Assembly: GCA_050255815.1 (NCBI GenBank)
Contig: JBLMVJ010000027.1
Span: 1 to 27,777 of the forward strand
Reading direction: 5' to 3'
DNA: 27,777 nucleotides
Source: JAGORM01 sp050255815
GTDB lineage: Bacteria > Patescibacteriota > Microgenomatia > Levybacterales > GWA1-39-11
The notes under the pieces were generated by a model. The model was not told the origin of the DNA and ran no database searches. It was given only the letters and a program-made list of their open reading frames with translations. Positions 13,443 to 20,261 of the stretch are shown here, piece by piece (the first letter of the stretch is position 1; every line of letters begins with the position of its first letter). The translations under genes were made by a program, and so were the position numbers.

Positions 13443-14090
13443 ATGAGAAAAGCCAATGTGGAAACTACAAAAAAAACTAAACTTCTTTATGTGGCAGTGG
13501 GAATCACTTCATCTGTTAGCCTTATAGCAGTTTATTACGGGATTTTGCGTATAAACTCAAGCCTGGGACTTCTGTATGCCCATAACTCATTCACGTATTT
13601 TATTCTCTATGTTGTTCTTACTATTGGCACTTCAGTGCTTTTTGGGGTAAGTACAGCCCAGTTTGTCTTTCAATGGAGACGTTATGGCTTAAGGCGTATC
13701 TTTCATCATGGAAGTGGCGGCATAGGTGCTTTAGTGGGACTTATTGCCTCATCTTGCCCGGTTTGCGGGTCGGCATTCCTTTCTGCTGCCGGAATTGCAG
13801 GAGGCTTGTCCAGTCTTCCGTTTCAAGGATTAGAGGTGAAAACATTGTCATTTCTTCTTGTTGCCGGCTCTGTTCTGTATTCCTCTTGGTGGCTACGCCG
13901 TAAAGGATGTACTGATACTAGTTGTCCTCCGGAGTTGGATGATTCAATAAGAAAGCCTTCGTATATAGTATTTATGCCATTCCTAGTCATTATTCTGTTT
14001 TTTTCGGCATTAGGATGGAATCTATACCAAACAGACATCATTAGGTCACCAAGTGCATTGCAGTCAAGTTATGTTTGCTCCTCACATTAG
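13443..14090 (+). CDS. Membrane protein with CPxC motif, ArsR-controlled
   Basis: A 215-residue integral membrane protein not assignable to a named family. Hydrophobic helices lie at about 14-34, 51-72, 92-122, 134-148 and 174-192. The third contains GALVGLIASSCPVCGSAFLSAAG (read in two parts), with Cys105-Pro-Val-Cys108 inside the membrane span. This recalls the membrane cysteine pair of MerT/MerC-type mercury transporters, but no homology is claimed. A second pair (Cys156, Cys161) lies in the loop after helix 4. ATG 13443 is used because the longer reading from 13380 overlaps arsR. With the 4-bp gap to arsR it forms a two-gene operon. Likely role: handling a soft metal ion, or thiol/disulfide chemistry at the membrane. 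Confidence 0.8.
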   Translation: MRKANVETTKKTKLLYVAVGITSSVSLIAVYYGILRINSSLGLLYAHNSFTYFILYVVLTIGTSVLFGVSTAQFVFQWRRYGLRRIFHHGSGGIGALVGLIASSCPVCGSAFLSAAGIAGGLSSLPFQGLEVKTLSFLLVAGSVLYSSWWLRRKGCTDTSCPPELDDSIRKPSYIVFMPFLVIILFFSALGWNLYQTDIIRSPSALQSSYVCSSH

Positions 14091-14114
14091 TAGTAACTCT
14101 TGTATAATACCAGT

Positions 14115-14576
14115 ATGGCTTATGTAGTTGATTTTGAAAAAGTATCTACGGTTGGCTTAGAGTCTTCACCGGTAGCAAAAGCGCTTGCAGGTTTACGCGC
14201 TAATGAAGCGCGCTATTTTAGGAATAAATACCAGCATGTATTTACCGTGGTTCCGGCATCAGAAAGCCGTGAGGCCATAGAGTGGGTTAACAAAATCCTG
14301 AAAGAAGAACGGGGGATTGAATTTGCCGCAAAGCCTTTAGAAACATCCGTGGCACATGTTGAGAATATTAAGTGGGTCCACGTTTTTTATGAAGACGGCC
14401 TGGGGTTGAATGTGCTTTATACTATTGATGACCCAAAAAAGCGGGCCGTTGGTTTTAAGCTTTCAGAGGGAATGGAGATACCAAAGGAGCTGGAGACATT
14501 TAAATTTGCCAGGCAGAAGTCCAAGCTGGCGGGAGTAATACGCGGTTCATATTTTGTTATCAAGGGAACATATTAA
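14115..14576 (+). CDS. Unknown soluble protein
   Basis: A 153-residue protein I do not recognise. It lacks signal peptide, membrane helices and cysteines. An N-terminal helical region (SPVAKALAGLRANEARYFRNKYQHVF) is followed by alternating strand-like and helix-like segments, with aromatic patches IKWVHVFYEDG and a Lys-rich C-terminus. TATAAT (14103-14108) ends 6 bases before ATG 14115, which is preferred over TTG at 14100, a codon inside that promoter. The SRPBCC gene follows after 8 bp and may share its transcript. Nothing visible suggests a function. Confidence 0.7.
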   Translation: MAYVVDFEKVSTVGLESSPVAKALAGLRANEARYFRNKYQHVFTVVPASESREAIEWVNKILKEERGIEFAAKPLETSVAHVENIKWVHVFYEDGLGLNVLYTIDDPKKRAVGFKLSEGMEIPKELETFKFARQKSKLAGVIRGSYFVIKGTY

Positions 14577-14584
14577 GCCTGAAC

Positions 14585-14971
14585 ATGATAAAACAAAGTG
14601 TCCATCTGAATGCAACGCCGGAAGATGTGTATGAGGCACTTATGGATGAGAAAAAGCATGCAGAATTTACGGGGGCATCAGCACAAATAGAAAATAGGGT
14701 AGGTGGAAAATTTTCAGTGTGGGACGGGTATGCCACCGGAGAAACTACTGAGTTGATTCCCGGAAAGAAAATTGTTCAATCATGGCGGGCAAGTGACTGG
14801 CCTGAGGATGCCGATTCCACGGTAACTTTTGAGCTGAAACCGGACGGAGACGGAACTACCCTTATTTTTACCCATAGCCATGTTCCTCCTGAATTTAAGA
14901 AAGAAGTCAGTGATGGCTGGAAAGATTTCTACTGGGAACCCCTAAAAAAATATCTCGCTAAAAATCAATAG
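14585..14971 (+). CDS. SRPBCC/AHSA1-type domain protein
   Basis: A 128-residue START-like (SRPBCC) protein of the AHSA1 (activator of Hsp90 ATPase homologue) branch, a helix-grip fold with a hydrophobic ligand cavity. Family phrases: IKQSVHLNATPEDVYEALMD at the N-terminus, FTGASAQIENRVGGKFSVWDGYATG, IVQSWRASDWP, STVTFELKPDGDGTTLIFTHSHVP, and the C-terminal helix with GWKDFYWEPLKKYL. It is the normal single-domain length. Ligand and partner are unknown; bacterial members are poorly characterised. It starts 8 bp after the unknown 14115 gene, with no own -10 box seen, so co-transcription is likely. Confidence 0.9.
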   Translation: MIKQSVHLNATPEDVYEALMDEKKHAEFTGASAQIENRVGGKFSVWDGYATGETTELIPGKKIVQSWRASDWPEDADSTVTFELKPDGDGTTLIFTHSHVPPEFKKEVSDGWKDFYWEPLKKYLAKNQ

Positions 14972-15046
14972 CGTTAGAATCTCTCATATTGTTCGATATC
15001 CTTGGGTGAGAACTATTTTCCTATCAACTGTATAATTGAATCCAAT

Positions 15047-15646
15047 ATGATAAAAGTAATTCTCTTTGATGCAGACAAAGTGCTTATAAATAACCAAAGG
15101 TATTTTGTTGAGTTTTTGGAAGAAGATTATCATATCAACCAAGACAAAACTCGAAGTTTCTTTCAAGGAGAATACCTGGAATGCGTAGTAGGAAAGAAAA
15201 ACCTCAGGGAGATTCTCCCAAAATATCTACAAGAGTGGGGTTGGAAAAAATCATTGGAAGACTTCTTGGATTATTGGCATAAAAAAGAACATCTGATAAA
15301 TGACCCTTTAGTTTCTTATATCCAAGTTTTGAGAAGGAGTGGTATTTATTGCTGTGTTGCAACTAACCAAGCAACTGATAGGTTTCTCTATATCCAAAAT
15401 GAAATGGGTTTTAATGATAAATTTGACAAGCTATATTCATCAGCATACTTAGGAGTAAAAAAACCAGATATTACGTTCTTCAAAAAGGTGCTTGAAGACT
15501 TACGAATTTCTGATAAAAATACCGTCCTTTTTTGGGATGATTCTCCGGTAAATATAGAGGCTGCTAAAGTTTTTGGTATCTATGCAGAGCTCTATACTAC
15601 TTTTGAAGATTTTAAAGAACGGATGAGTACATATGTTACAGCTTAA
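15047..15646 (+). CDS. HAD-superfamily hydrolase
   Basis: A 199-residue haloacid-dehalogenase-superfamily protein, probably a phosphatase with an alpha-helical cap. Motif I is FDADKVL (nucleophile Asp8, acid/base Asp10), with Lys replacing the usual Gly after the second Asp. Motif II is ATNQ, motif III the Lys in GVKKPDITFFKKVL, and motif IV WDDSPVNIEAA, all in order. ATG 15047 is preferred to an upstream GTG at 15002, which would add a tail before the fold and span TATAAT (15031-15036). The -10 box ends 10 bases before the ATG. Codon use looks AT-richer than its neighbours, a slight hint of separate origin. Substrate unknown. Confidence 0.88.
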   Translation: MIKVILFDADKVLINNQRYFVEFLEEDYHINQDKTRSFFQGEYLECVVGKKNLREILPKYLQEWGWKKSLEDFLDYWHKKEHLINDPLVSYIQVLRRSGIYCCVATNQATDRFLYIQNEMGFNDKFDKLYSSAYLGVKKPDITFFKKVLEDLRISDKNTVLFWDDSPVNIEAAKVFGIYAELYTTFEDFKERMSTYVTA

Positions 15647-15660
15647 AAATTTCCCAAATA

Positions 15661-15675
15661 TTGTATAGCATACAA
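15661..15675. other. Perfect short palindrome after the HAD gene
   Basis: TTGTAT-AGC-ATACAA, a 6-3-6 inverted repeat 15 bp after the HAD stop. It may be a weak termination structure or an unrelated operator; no T run follows. Confidence 0.3.
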
Positions 15676-15739
15676 GCATACGTTGGCTAAAAAATCGACT
15701 TTGGACCAAGAGGTTAAATTGCATAAAAATTGAATTAAA

Positions 15740-15787
15740 TTCTTACAGATTTCATAGTTGAGTTCTTACAGAACAGGTTGCTAGAAT
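15740..15787 (+). promoter_or_regulatory. Promoter of the RibD-like gene with direct repeat
   Basis: TTGAGT (15758-15763), 18-bp spacer, TAGAAT (15782-15787), then 6 bases to the ATG. TTCTTACAGA occurs twice, at 15740-15749 and 15763-15772 (23 bp apart), one copy in the spacer and one upstream, a layout that suits an operator. Confidence 0.55.
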
Positions 15788-15793
15788 TTTTAT

Positions 15794-16384
15794 ATGAGAA
15801 AGATAATTTTACTGGAGTTTCTTAGCCTGGATGGAGTCATGCAAGCGCCGGGAGGCCCTGAGGAAGACACCAGCGGCGGTTTTGCCTATGGCGGGTGGAC
15901 ATTTCCCTACTTTGATGATTATGCAGGGAAAATAATGGAAGAGCAGATGAAAGGGGAATATGACCTTCTTCTGGGACGTAAAACATATGATATCTTTGCG
16001 GCATATTGGCCGCAACACTTAGAAGGCTGGCCCCAGGTAAACAAAATTACCAAATATGTTGCTACAAAAACGTTAGAAAACCCACCATGGGAAAATACCG
16101 TGATTCTGAAAGATGTTGAAGGGTTAAAAAAGGTAAAAGAACAAGGTGATAGGGATTTGCAGGTCTACGGAAGCGGTGATTTTGTCCAAACATTGCTAAA
16201 AAATGACCTGGTAGATGAGTTGTGGTTGAAAATCTTCCCGGTTACACTAGGGAAAGGAAAAAAGTTATTTGCGGAAGGCACTATACCGGCTGCATTTACG
16301 CTCATAGACTCAAAAGTTTCTCCAAAAGGAATTATTATAGCCTCATATAAACGAGGAGGAGAGGTTAAAACAGGAGAGTTTTAG
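15794..16384 (+). CDS. RibD C-terminal/dihydrofolate-reductase-like protein
   Basis: A 196-residue protein of the RibD C-terminal (DHFR-fold) family, an NADPH-type reductase fold found as stand-alone proteins such as YwjB/YyaP. Features: opening MRKIILLEFLSLDGVMQAPG, DLLLGRKTYDIFAAYWP, YVATKTLENPPWENTVIL, the cofactor-loop phrase DLQVYGSGDFVQTLLKNDLVDELWL, and IFPVTLGKGKKLF. Full length for the stand-alone type. Riboflavin synthesis is unlikely as no other rib gene is near; the substrate of these paralogues is mostly unknown. TAGAAT ends 6 bases before the ATG. Monocistronic. Confidence 0.92.
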   Translation: MRKIILLEFLSLDGVMQAPGGPEEDTSGGFAYGGWTFPYFDDYAGKIMEEQMKGEYDLLLGRKTYDIFAAYWPQHLEGWPQVNKITKYVATKTLENPPWENTVILKDVEGLKKVKEQGDRDLQVYGSGDFVQTLLKNDLVDELWLKIFPVTLGKGKKLFAEGTIPAAFTLIDSKVSPKGIIIASYKRGGEVKTGEF

Positions 16385-16392
16385 TCTTTAAG

Positions 16393-16421
16393 TTGAATTA
16401 ACCCCGTTTCTGCTGTATAGT
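16393..16421 (+). promoter_or_regulatory. Promoter of the YkgJ-family gene
   Basis: TTGAAT (16393-16398), 17-bp spacer, TATAGT (16416-16421), then 7 bases to a GTG start codon. Confidence 0.6.
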
Positions 16422-16428
16422 TTCCTCT

Positions 16429-16821
16429 GTGAAAATTGAACAAGGAATTTCTTGTAACTCCTGTGTAGGCGCCTGTTGCAGAAAAGGAATGCTGATTGAA
16501 CTGAGCCAAGCAGAAGAGATATTTTTGAGACAGGGAGGTACCCGTTTGGCCGGTCTATATAAAGCAGGGGAAAGAGCGGACTGGGCGGCTAAAAATGCCG
16601 GAGAAACATCCCCAAATATACGCACACAGTCCCTTATAAATAATCTTTCTCACTTAGCTCCCGGAAACGGCCTGTACTTGCTATTAACGGATTGTGGCTA
16701 TTTAGATAAAAACACCGCAAAGTGTACAGAATATAGGAATCGAACTGCCCCATGTAGGGCCTTCCAGTCCGGATCTGCCGAGTGTATTAAGACAAGAAGT
16801 TACAGGAGTGTTACCTCATGA
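16429..16821 (+). CDS. YkgJ-family cysteine-cluster protein
   Basis: A 130-residue member of the YkgJ family (putative zinc- or iron-chelating / Fe-S cluster domain). The N-terminal cluster is CNSCVGACC (Cys9, 12, 16, 17) and a C-terminal set follows in DCGYLDKNTAKCTEYRNRTAPC and a last Cys in SAEC, matching the CxxCxxxCC...C..C.....C layout. The middle has IELSQAEEIFLRQGG, also family-typical. Function is unknown; metal binding is inferred from cysteines. GTG start is supported by the -10 box placed 7 bases upstream; there is no in-frame ATG before the cysteine cluster. Its 3' end overlaps the convergent sortase gene by 6 bp. Confidence 0.87.
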   Translation: MKIEQGISCNSCVGACCRKGMLIELSQAEEIFLRQGGTRLAGLYKAGERADWAAKNAGETSPNIRTQSLINNLSHLAPGNGLYLLLTDCGYLDKNTAKCTEYRNRTAPCRAFQSGSAECIKTRSYRSVTS

Positions 16822-17397
16822 GCTTTGAAGTTGGGCATAGATGACCGTGCGCTGGTTATACGTTTGGAGCGTGTTATCCCAAGAGCCATGGCAGGTAATA
16901 ATATTTAACCGGAATTTATCAGACGCGTGGAAAATGTTTTCTAACGGCATGGAGTCCAGGGGGTAAACCAGATTCTTGGAAACGGTGTAAACCAATTTTT
17001 TTCCTGATGAATCAGTAATTAGTATCTGGTCACCATTCTGCAGTTCATTTAGGCGGTAAAATACTGCTGGCCCTCCATGAAAGTCATCAAAATGCCCATC
17101 CAGAACTACGCTTCCCAGTTCTCCGGGTTTTGACCCCAGGCTATACCAGCCCACATCTACAAAATTATTTGGTACATCCATGCGATTTTCATTATCCAAG
17201 CCTACGGGAACCACATTAGCAGAAAGGTTAATCTTTGGGATAAAGAGAGTAGTAGGTGGATAAAATACAGCTTTCCTGGGCTCCATGGTGGTCTTAAAAG
17301 GCAGCGCTTTAGATTTGAAACCCGGATCAGTATGGATGGGAAAAACTATGGCCAGTCCCAGGAAAAATAGAAAAGCAAAAAAAGAGTACAACTTCAT
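16816..17397 (-). CDS. Sortase (class E/F-like transpeptidase)
   Basis: A 193-residue sortase. A single N-terminal membrane segment (residues 4-20, signal anchor) precedes the beta-barrel domain. Key residues are visible: His102 in LDGHFDDF, Cys169 in NIITCHGSW and Arg183 in NQRTVIYA, forming the usual His-Cys-Arg set. Other family phrases are TLFIPKINLSANV, GELGSVVLDG and LNELQNGDQI. Length and the single N-terminal anchor suggest class E/F. Sortases join sorting-signal proteins to the cell wall or polymerise pilins, but no LPxTG-type substrate is encoded here. TATAAT ends 14 bases before the ATG, with an alternative GATACT 7 bases before it. Confidence 0.92.
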   Translation of the reverse strand: MKLYSFFAFLFFLGLAIVFPIHTDPGFKSKALPFKTTMEPRKAVFYPPTTLFIPKINLSANVVPVGLDNENRMDVPNNFVDVGWYSLGSKPGELGSVVLDGHFDDFHGGPAVFYRLNELQNGDQILITDSSGKKLVYTVSKNLVYPLDSMPLENIFHASDKFRLNIITCHGSWDNTLQTYNQRTVIYAQLQSS

Positions 17398-17446
17398 GCG
17401 TAGGAGTATCGATTATAGCTTCAATTACGCACTCATTACAACCCTC

Positions 17447-17472
17447 TTACGCTCTTCTTACAAGAAGCGTAA
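17447..17472. other. Hairpin between divergent sortase and small membrane gene
   Basis: TTACGC (17447-17452), a 2-nt bulge, TTCT, loop TACA, AGAA, GCGTAA (17467-17472): ten pairs. It lies between the two divergent genes just upstream of the -35 box at 17479; possible operator. Confidence 0.4.
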
Positions 17473-17478
17473 AGTATC

Positions 17479-17523
17479 TTGATTTTTAATGGACATAAGA
17501 GAATACTGAAAAAGGGAGAGGTG
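17479..17523 (+). promoter_or_regulatory. Promoter and Shine-Dalgarno of the small membrane protein gene
   Basis: TTGATT (17479-17484), 17-bp spacer, AATACT (17502-17507), then GGGAGAGGTG (17514-17523). The ribosome site is 6 bases before CTG 17530, the same distance as in the DoxX-like gene. Confidence 0.5.
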
Positions 17524-17529
17524 ATTAAC

Positions 17530-17721
17530 CTGAAAGCACATACATATTTTAAAGTAACAAAAATTATTTTCTTCCTGGTAGGCCTTATGCATCTTTTCCG
17601 TTTGGTATTTAATTGGTCTATGGTGGTAGGCGGTTGGGAAGTGCCCTGGTATCTCAGCTTAGTAGGAGTAGCTCTTCCCTGGTACTTAGCCTACAGCGGA
17701 TTTAAGTTGATAAAAAAATAA
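17530..17721 (+). CDS. Small two-helix membrane protein, probable CTG start
   Basis: A 63-residue protein from CTG 17530, beginning (M/L)KAHTYFKVTKII. Two hydrophobic helices are seen: KIIFFLVGLMHLFRLVF and WYLSLVGVALPWYLAYSGF, joined by a Trp-rich loop NWSMVVGGWEVPWY. Basic ends (KLIKK) suggest both termini in the cytoplasm. No family recognised. The start is unusual: TTG 17479 lies in the -35 box, and GTG 17521 is inside the Shine-Dalgarno sequence. CTG 17530 has ideal spacing, GGTG then six bases, identical to the DoxX-like gene. If CTG is not used, GTG 17521 would add three residues. Confidence 0.65.
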   Translation: MKAHTYFKVTKIIFFLVGLMHLFRLVFNWSMVVGGWEVPWYLSLVGVALPWYLAYSGFKLIKK

Positions 17722-17781
17722 TAGCTTTTTATACAAAGGAAACAAGACATACTATAAATAATACTGCTAATTCAAGAAAAT

Positions 17782-17811
17782 TTGTGATAGATGCCTAATC
17801 TCTGGTATAAT
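17782..17811 (+). promoter_or_regulatory. Promoter of the alpha/beta hydrolase gene
   Basis: TTGTGA (17782-17787), 18-bp spacer, perfect TATAAT (17806-17811), then 6 bases to ATG 17818. Confidence 0.6.
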
Positions 17812-17817
17812 CCCCGG

Positions 17818-18408
17818 ATGGCAGAAGAGAAGGCTATTTTTATCATTCCGGGGTATAGGCAACGTCCCACCCAAAAAGCGTACCGACAGCTCGCCCAAAT
17901 TTTAAAGGCCGAGGGGTATCATCCTATTTTAGTTTCTATTCCTTGGGCAAATACTACTATTTCCCAAAATGCAGAATTTTTTTTGAAAAAATTATCCAGG
18001 TCAAAAGCTACGGAGAAATATATCCTTGGATTCTCCTATGGAGCTATGATAGCTCTTGTTGCAAGCACCCGGGTAAAAACTGACGGTTTAATCCTATGCT
18101 CTTTGTCCCCGTATTTTTCAGAGGACTTGACTACAAAAAAGACACCAAAAACAAAGCTTATGCAAAAACGTTATGAAGACTTTACTAAAATGCAGTGCTC
18201 AGAACTGTCTTCAAAAGTAAAAACTAATAAAGTTTTGTTGCTGTATGGCCAGGAAGAAGCTGCTGTGCTAGTAAATAGAGTAAAGACAGCGTTTGGACAA
18301 GTAAAAACCAAGAAGAAATACTTGATCAAGGTGGCAGGAGCAGAACACGAAATTGGTAACAAGAATTATCTAAGCACCATTCACTTTGCTAGCAAAACCA
18401 TCCTGTAA
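17818..18408 (+). CDS. Alpha/beta hydrolase
   Basis: A 196-residue alpha/beta-hydrolase-fold protein. The N-terminal strand-loop is AIFIIPGYRQRPTQKAYRQL; the nucleophile elbow is GFSYGA (G-x-S-x-G); an acidic residue is expected in the LLYGQEEAAV region, and the likely catalytic His is in AGAEHEIG near the C-terminus. No signal peptide, so it is cytoplasmic. It is shorter than lipases and closest in layout to small dienelactone-hydrolase-like or serine hydrolase proteins; the natural substrate cannot be told. ATG 17818 is preferred over ATG 17791 because TATAAT ends exactly 6 bases before it and lies within the longer reading. Monocistronic. Confidence 0.86.
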   Translation: MAEEKAIFIIPGYRQRPTQKAYRQLAQILKAEGYHPILVSIPWANTTISQNAEFFLKKLSRSKATEKYILGFSYGAMIALVASTRVKTDGLILCSLSPYFSEDLTTKKTPKTKLMQKRYEDFTKMQCSELSSKVKTNKVLLLYGQEEAAVLVNRVKTAFGQVKTKKKYLIKVAGAEHEIGNKNYLSTIHFASKTIL

Positions 18409-18454
18409 GATCCTTACTTGACTTCTTTTTCAAACATCTTTACAACTAATAATA

Positions 18455-19255
18455 GTGAAGAATTACGGTGAAATAAACAGAAAGTGGTGGAATAATATCA
18501 CTCCTGTCCACGCTTCCTCTAAATTCTACGGTCTTCCATCTTTCCTCAAAGGAAAAACAAGTCTGCAACGTACAGAAATAGAAGAGGTAGGCAGTGTGAA
18601 AGGAAAAACCATGTTGCATTTACTTTGCCACTTTGGCATGGATTCACTTTCCTGGGCCAGACGCGGCGCAAAAGTTACCGGTGTTGATATTTCAGATGAA
18701 TCAATAAGACAAGCAAGAAAACTAGCCAAAGAAACAAAACTAGACGCAAAATTCATACGCTCAGATATTTTTGATTTGCCGGAGGTATTAGGAGAAAAAT
18801 TTGATATTATCTTTTGTTCTTATGGGGTCTTATTATGGCTTCCCAGCATGAAAAAGTTCTCAAAACTTATTAACCAATACCTCAAGCCCGGAGGATTTTT
18901 TTATATTGTGGAAGTTCACCCGTTTACAAATATCCTTAGCTACGATTTTAAGCTGTTTTATAAATATTTTAAACGGGGACCCTATATAGAGGAAGATGAC
19001 GGGTCGTATGTTGACTGGAGTAAAGATATGAAAGGGGTAACATATGAATGGAGCCATACCATAAGCGACCTCATCAATTCATTAATTGAACAGAATTTAA
19101 AATTAGAGTTTGTGCATGAATTTCCTTTCACTATGTATGACCAGTTTCCGGGTTTTATGGAAAAGAATAAAAAAGGCCTGTATGTATTAAAAAACAAGAA
19201 GGTGGAAATTCCCCTGCTGTTTTCCCTAAAAGCTTCTAAAATTTCTGATACCTAA
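18455..19255 (+). CDS. Class I SAM-dependent methyltransferase
   Basis: A 266-residue class I methyltransferase. Motif I appears as LHLLCHFGMDSLSWARRGA, then the acidic end of strand 2 in KVTGVDIS, followed by SIRQARKLAKE, FIRSDIFDLP (motif II region), IIFCSYGVLLWLPS and LKPGGFFYIVEVHPF (motif III/post-III). The N-terminal EINRKWWNNITPVHASSKFY region resembles small-molecule methyltransferases acting with a Trp-rich lid. The C-terminal third (residues 170-266) is a substrate-side extension with HTISDLINSLIEQNLKLEFVHEFP (in parts) typical of the group. GTG is the start; TAATAAT directly precedes it and may form the -10. Substrate unknown. Confidence 0.87.
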   Translation: MKNYGEINRKWWNNITPVHASSKFYGLPSFLKGKTSLQRTEIEEVGSVKGKTMLHLLCHFGMDSLSWARRGAKVTGVDISDESIRQARKLAKETKLDAKFIRSDIFDLPEVLGEKFDIIFCSYGVLLWLPSMKKFSKLINQYLKPGGFFYIVEVHPFTNILSYDFKLFYKYFKRGPYIEEDDGSYVDWSKDMKGVTYEWSHTISDLINSLIEQNLKLEFVHEFPFTMYDQFPGFMEKNKKGLYVLKNKKVEIPLLFSLKASKISDT

Positions 19256-19321
19256 AACTTCTTAATACTTTCTCACATTTCTCACATCCTATTTTAGCCT
19301 CAAATTTTTAGAATGCTTCTT

Positions 19322-20254
19322 ATGGCTGGAGCACTTTCTTTACCTTCATATGGACCGCGTACCCTATCAGGAGAATCAAGTGGAGGGCCTAGGCTTTCCC
19401 ACATTATTCTTATAGTTTTCTCCGTGGTATATATATTTTTTCTGGCACCGTATGTCCAAGCAGGTGCATATACCGTTTTCCAGGGGATACTTTCCATAGT
19501 TCAACCTGCATCTACAACCCATCCTATCGCAGTTGAAATCCCTGCCCCTAACTCTACGCCTTCTTCATCAAATATTTCACGGAACTGGTCAGGTTATGTT
19601 TCCCAAAACGGATCATATACCGGCGTTTCCGCTACATGGACAGTGCCAAATCCTACAACTTCCAGCGGAAATTACGGGACAAACGCAGAATGGGTAGGGA
19701 TTGGTGGTTCAGGCAACGCAGACCTAATACAAGCCGGAACCCAGGCTGCTGTAGACCGAATGGGGAATGCTTCTTATGAGGCATTTTACGAAACGCTTCC
19801 TGACCCATCTACTCCTTTTAAAATTGATGTTGCACCCGGAGACTCAATAACCGCCACTGTTACAAAAGGGTCCGGTAGTACCTTCAACATTTCTATTAAA
19901 AATAACACAAACAACCAAAGTGTAAGTTTGCAGATTCCCTATAATTCTTCTCTATCCTCAGCCGATTGGATTGAAGAAGCACCCAGCGGCGGAAAGAAGA
20001 TTTTGCCATTATCCGATTTTGGCACGGTAGCTTTTACCAATGCGTGGGCAATTAAAGACGGCAAAAAGGTGAATATCCAGCAATCAGGATCCCAGCCGGT
20101 TACCATGCAGAACTTTATGGGCACATTGGCTACCGCGTCATCATTATCAGAAGATGGAAGCAGCTTCCAGGTGAAATACGCAGAAAATGCAACAAAGAAC
20201 CAGGTTCTTCAGGAGGCTTTCCTGGCACGTTTCCGCCACACCAATAAGCCTTAA
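19322..20254 (+). CDS. G1-family glutamic peptidase (eqolisin-like), membrane-anchored
   Basis: A 310-residue protein with a peptidase G1 (eqolisin) domain, an acid-acting glutamic peptidase family best known from fungi. Alignment by eye to scytalidoglutamic peptidase gives NWSGYV, ATWTVP, EWVGIGG, LIQAG (catalytic Gln, residue 137 here) and SADWIEEAP (catalytic Glu, residue 219). An N-terminal segment (26-47, HIILIVFSVVYIFFLAPYVQ) anchors or exports the protein, followed by a Ser/Thr/Pro-rich linker, so the catalytic domain faces outside. ATG 19322 is chosen because TAGAAT (19309-19314) ends 7 bases before it and overlaps the ATG at 19313. Monocistronic. Substrate unknown; possible roles are protein degradation for nutrition or processing of host or surface proteins. 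Confidence 0.87.
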   Translation: MAGALSLPSYGPRTLSGESSGGPRLSHIILIVFSVVYIFFLAPYVQAGAYTVFQGILSIVQPASTTHPIAVEIPAPNSTPSSSNISRNWSGYVSQNGSYTGVSATWTVPNPTTSSGNYGTNAEWVGIGGSGNADLIQAGTQAAVDRMGNASYEAFYETLPDPSTPFKIDVAPGDSITATVTKGSGSTFNISIKNNTNNQSVSLQIPYNSSLSSADWIEEAPSGGKKILPLSDFGTVAFTNAWAIKDGKKVNIQQSGSQPVTMQNFMGTLATASSLSEDGSSFQVKYAENATKNQVLQEAFLARFRHTNKP

Positions 20255-20261
20255 TATTTAT

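Noticed and set aside
15661..15675. Intrinsic terminator after the HAD gene
   Set aside because: The 6-bp palindrome is A/T-rich and lacks a following T run, so it is listed only as a palindrome.
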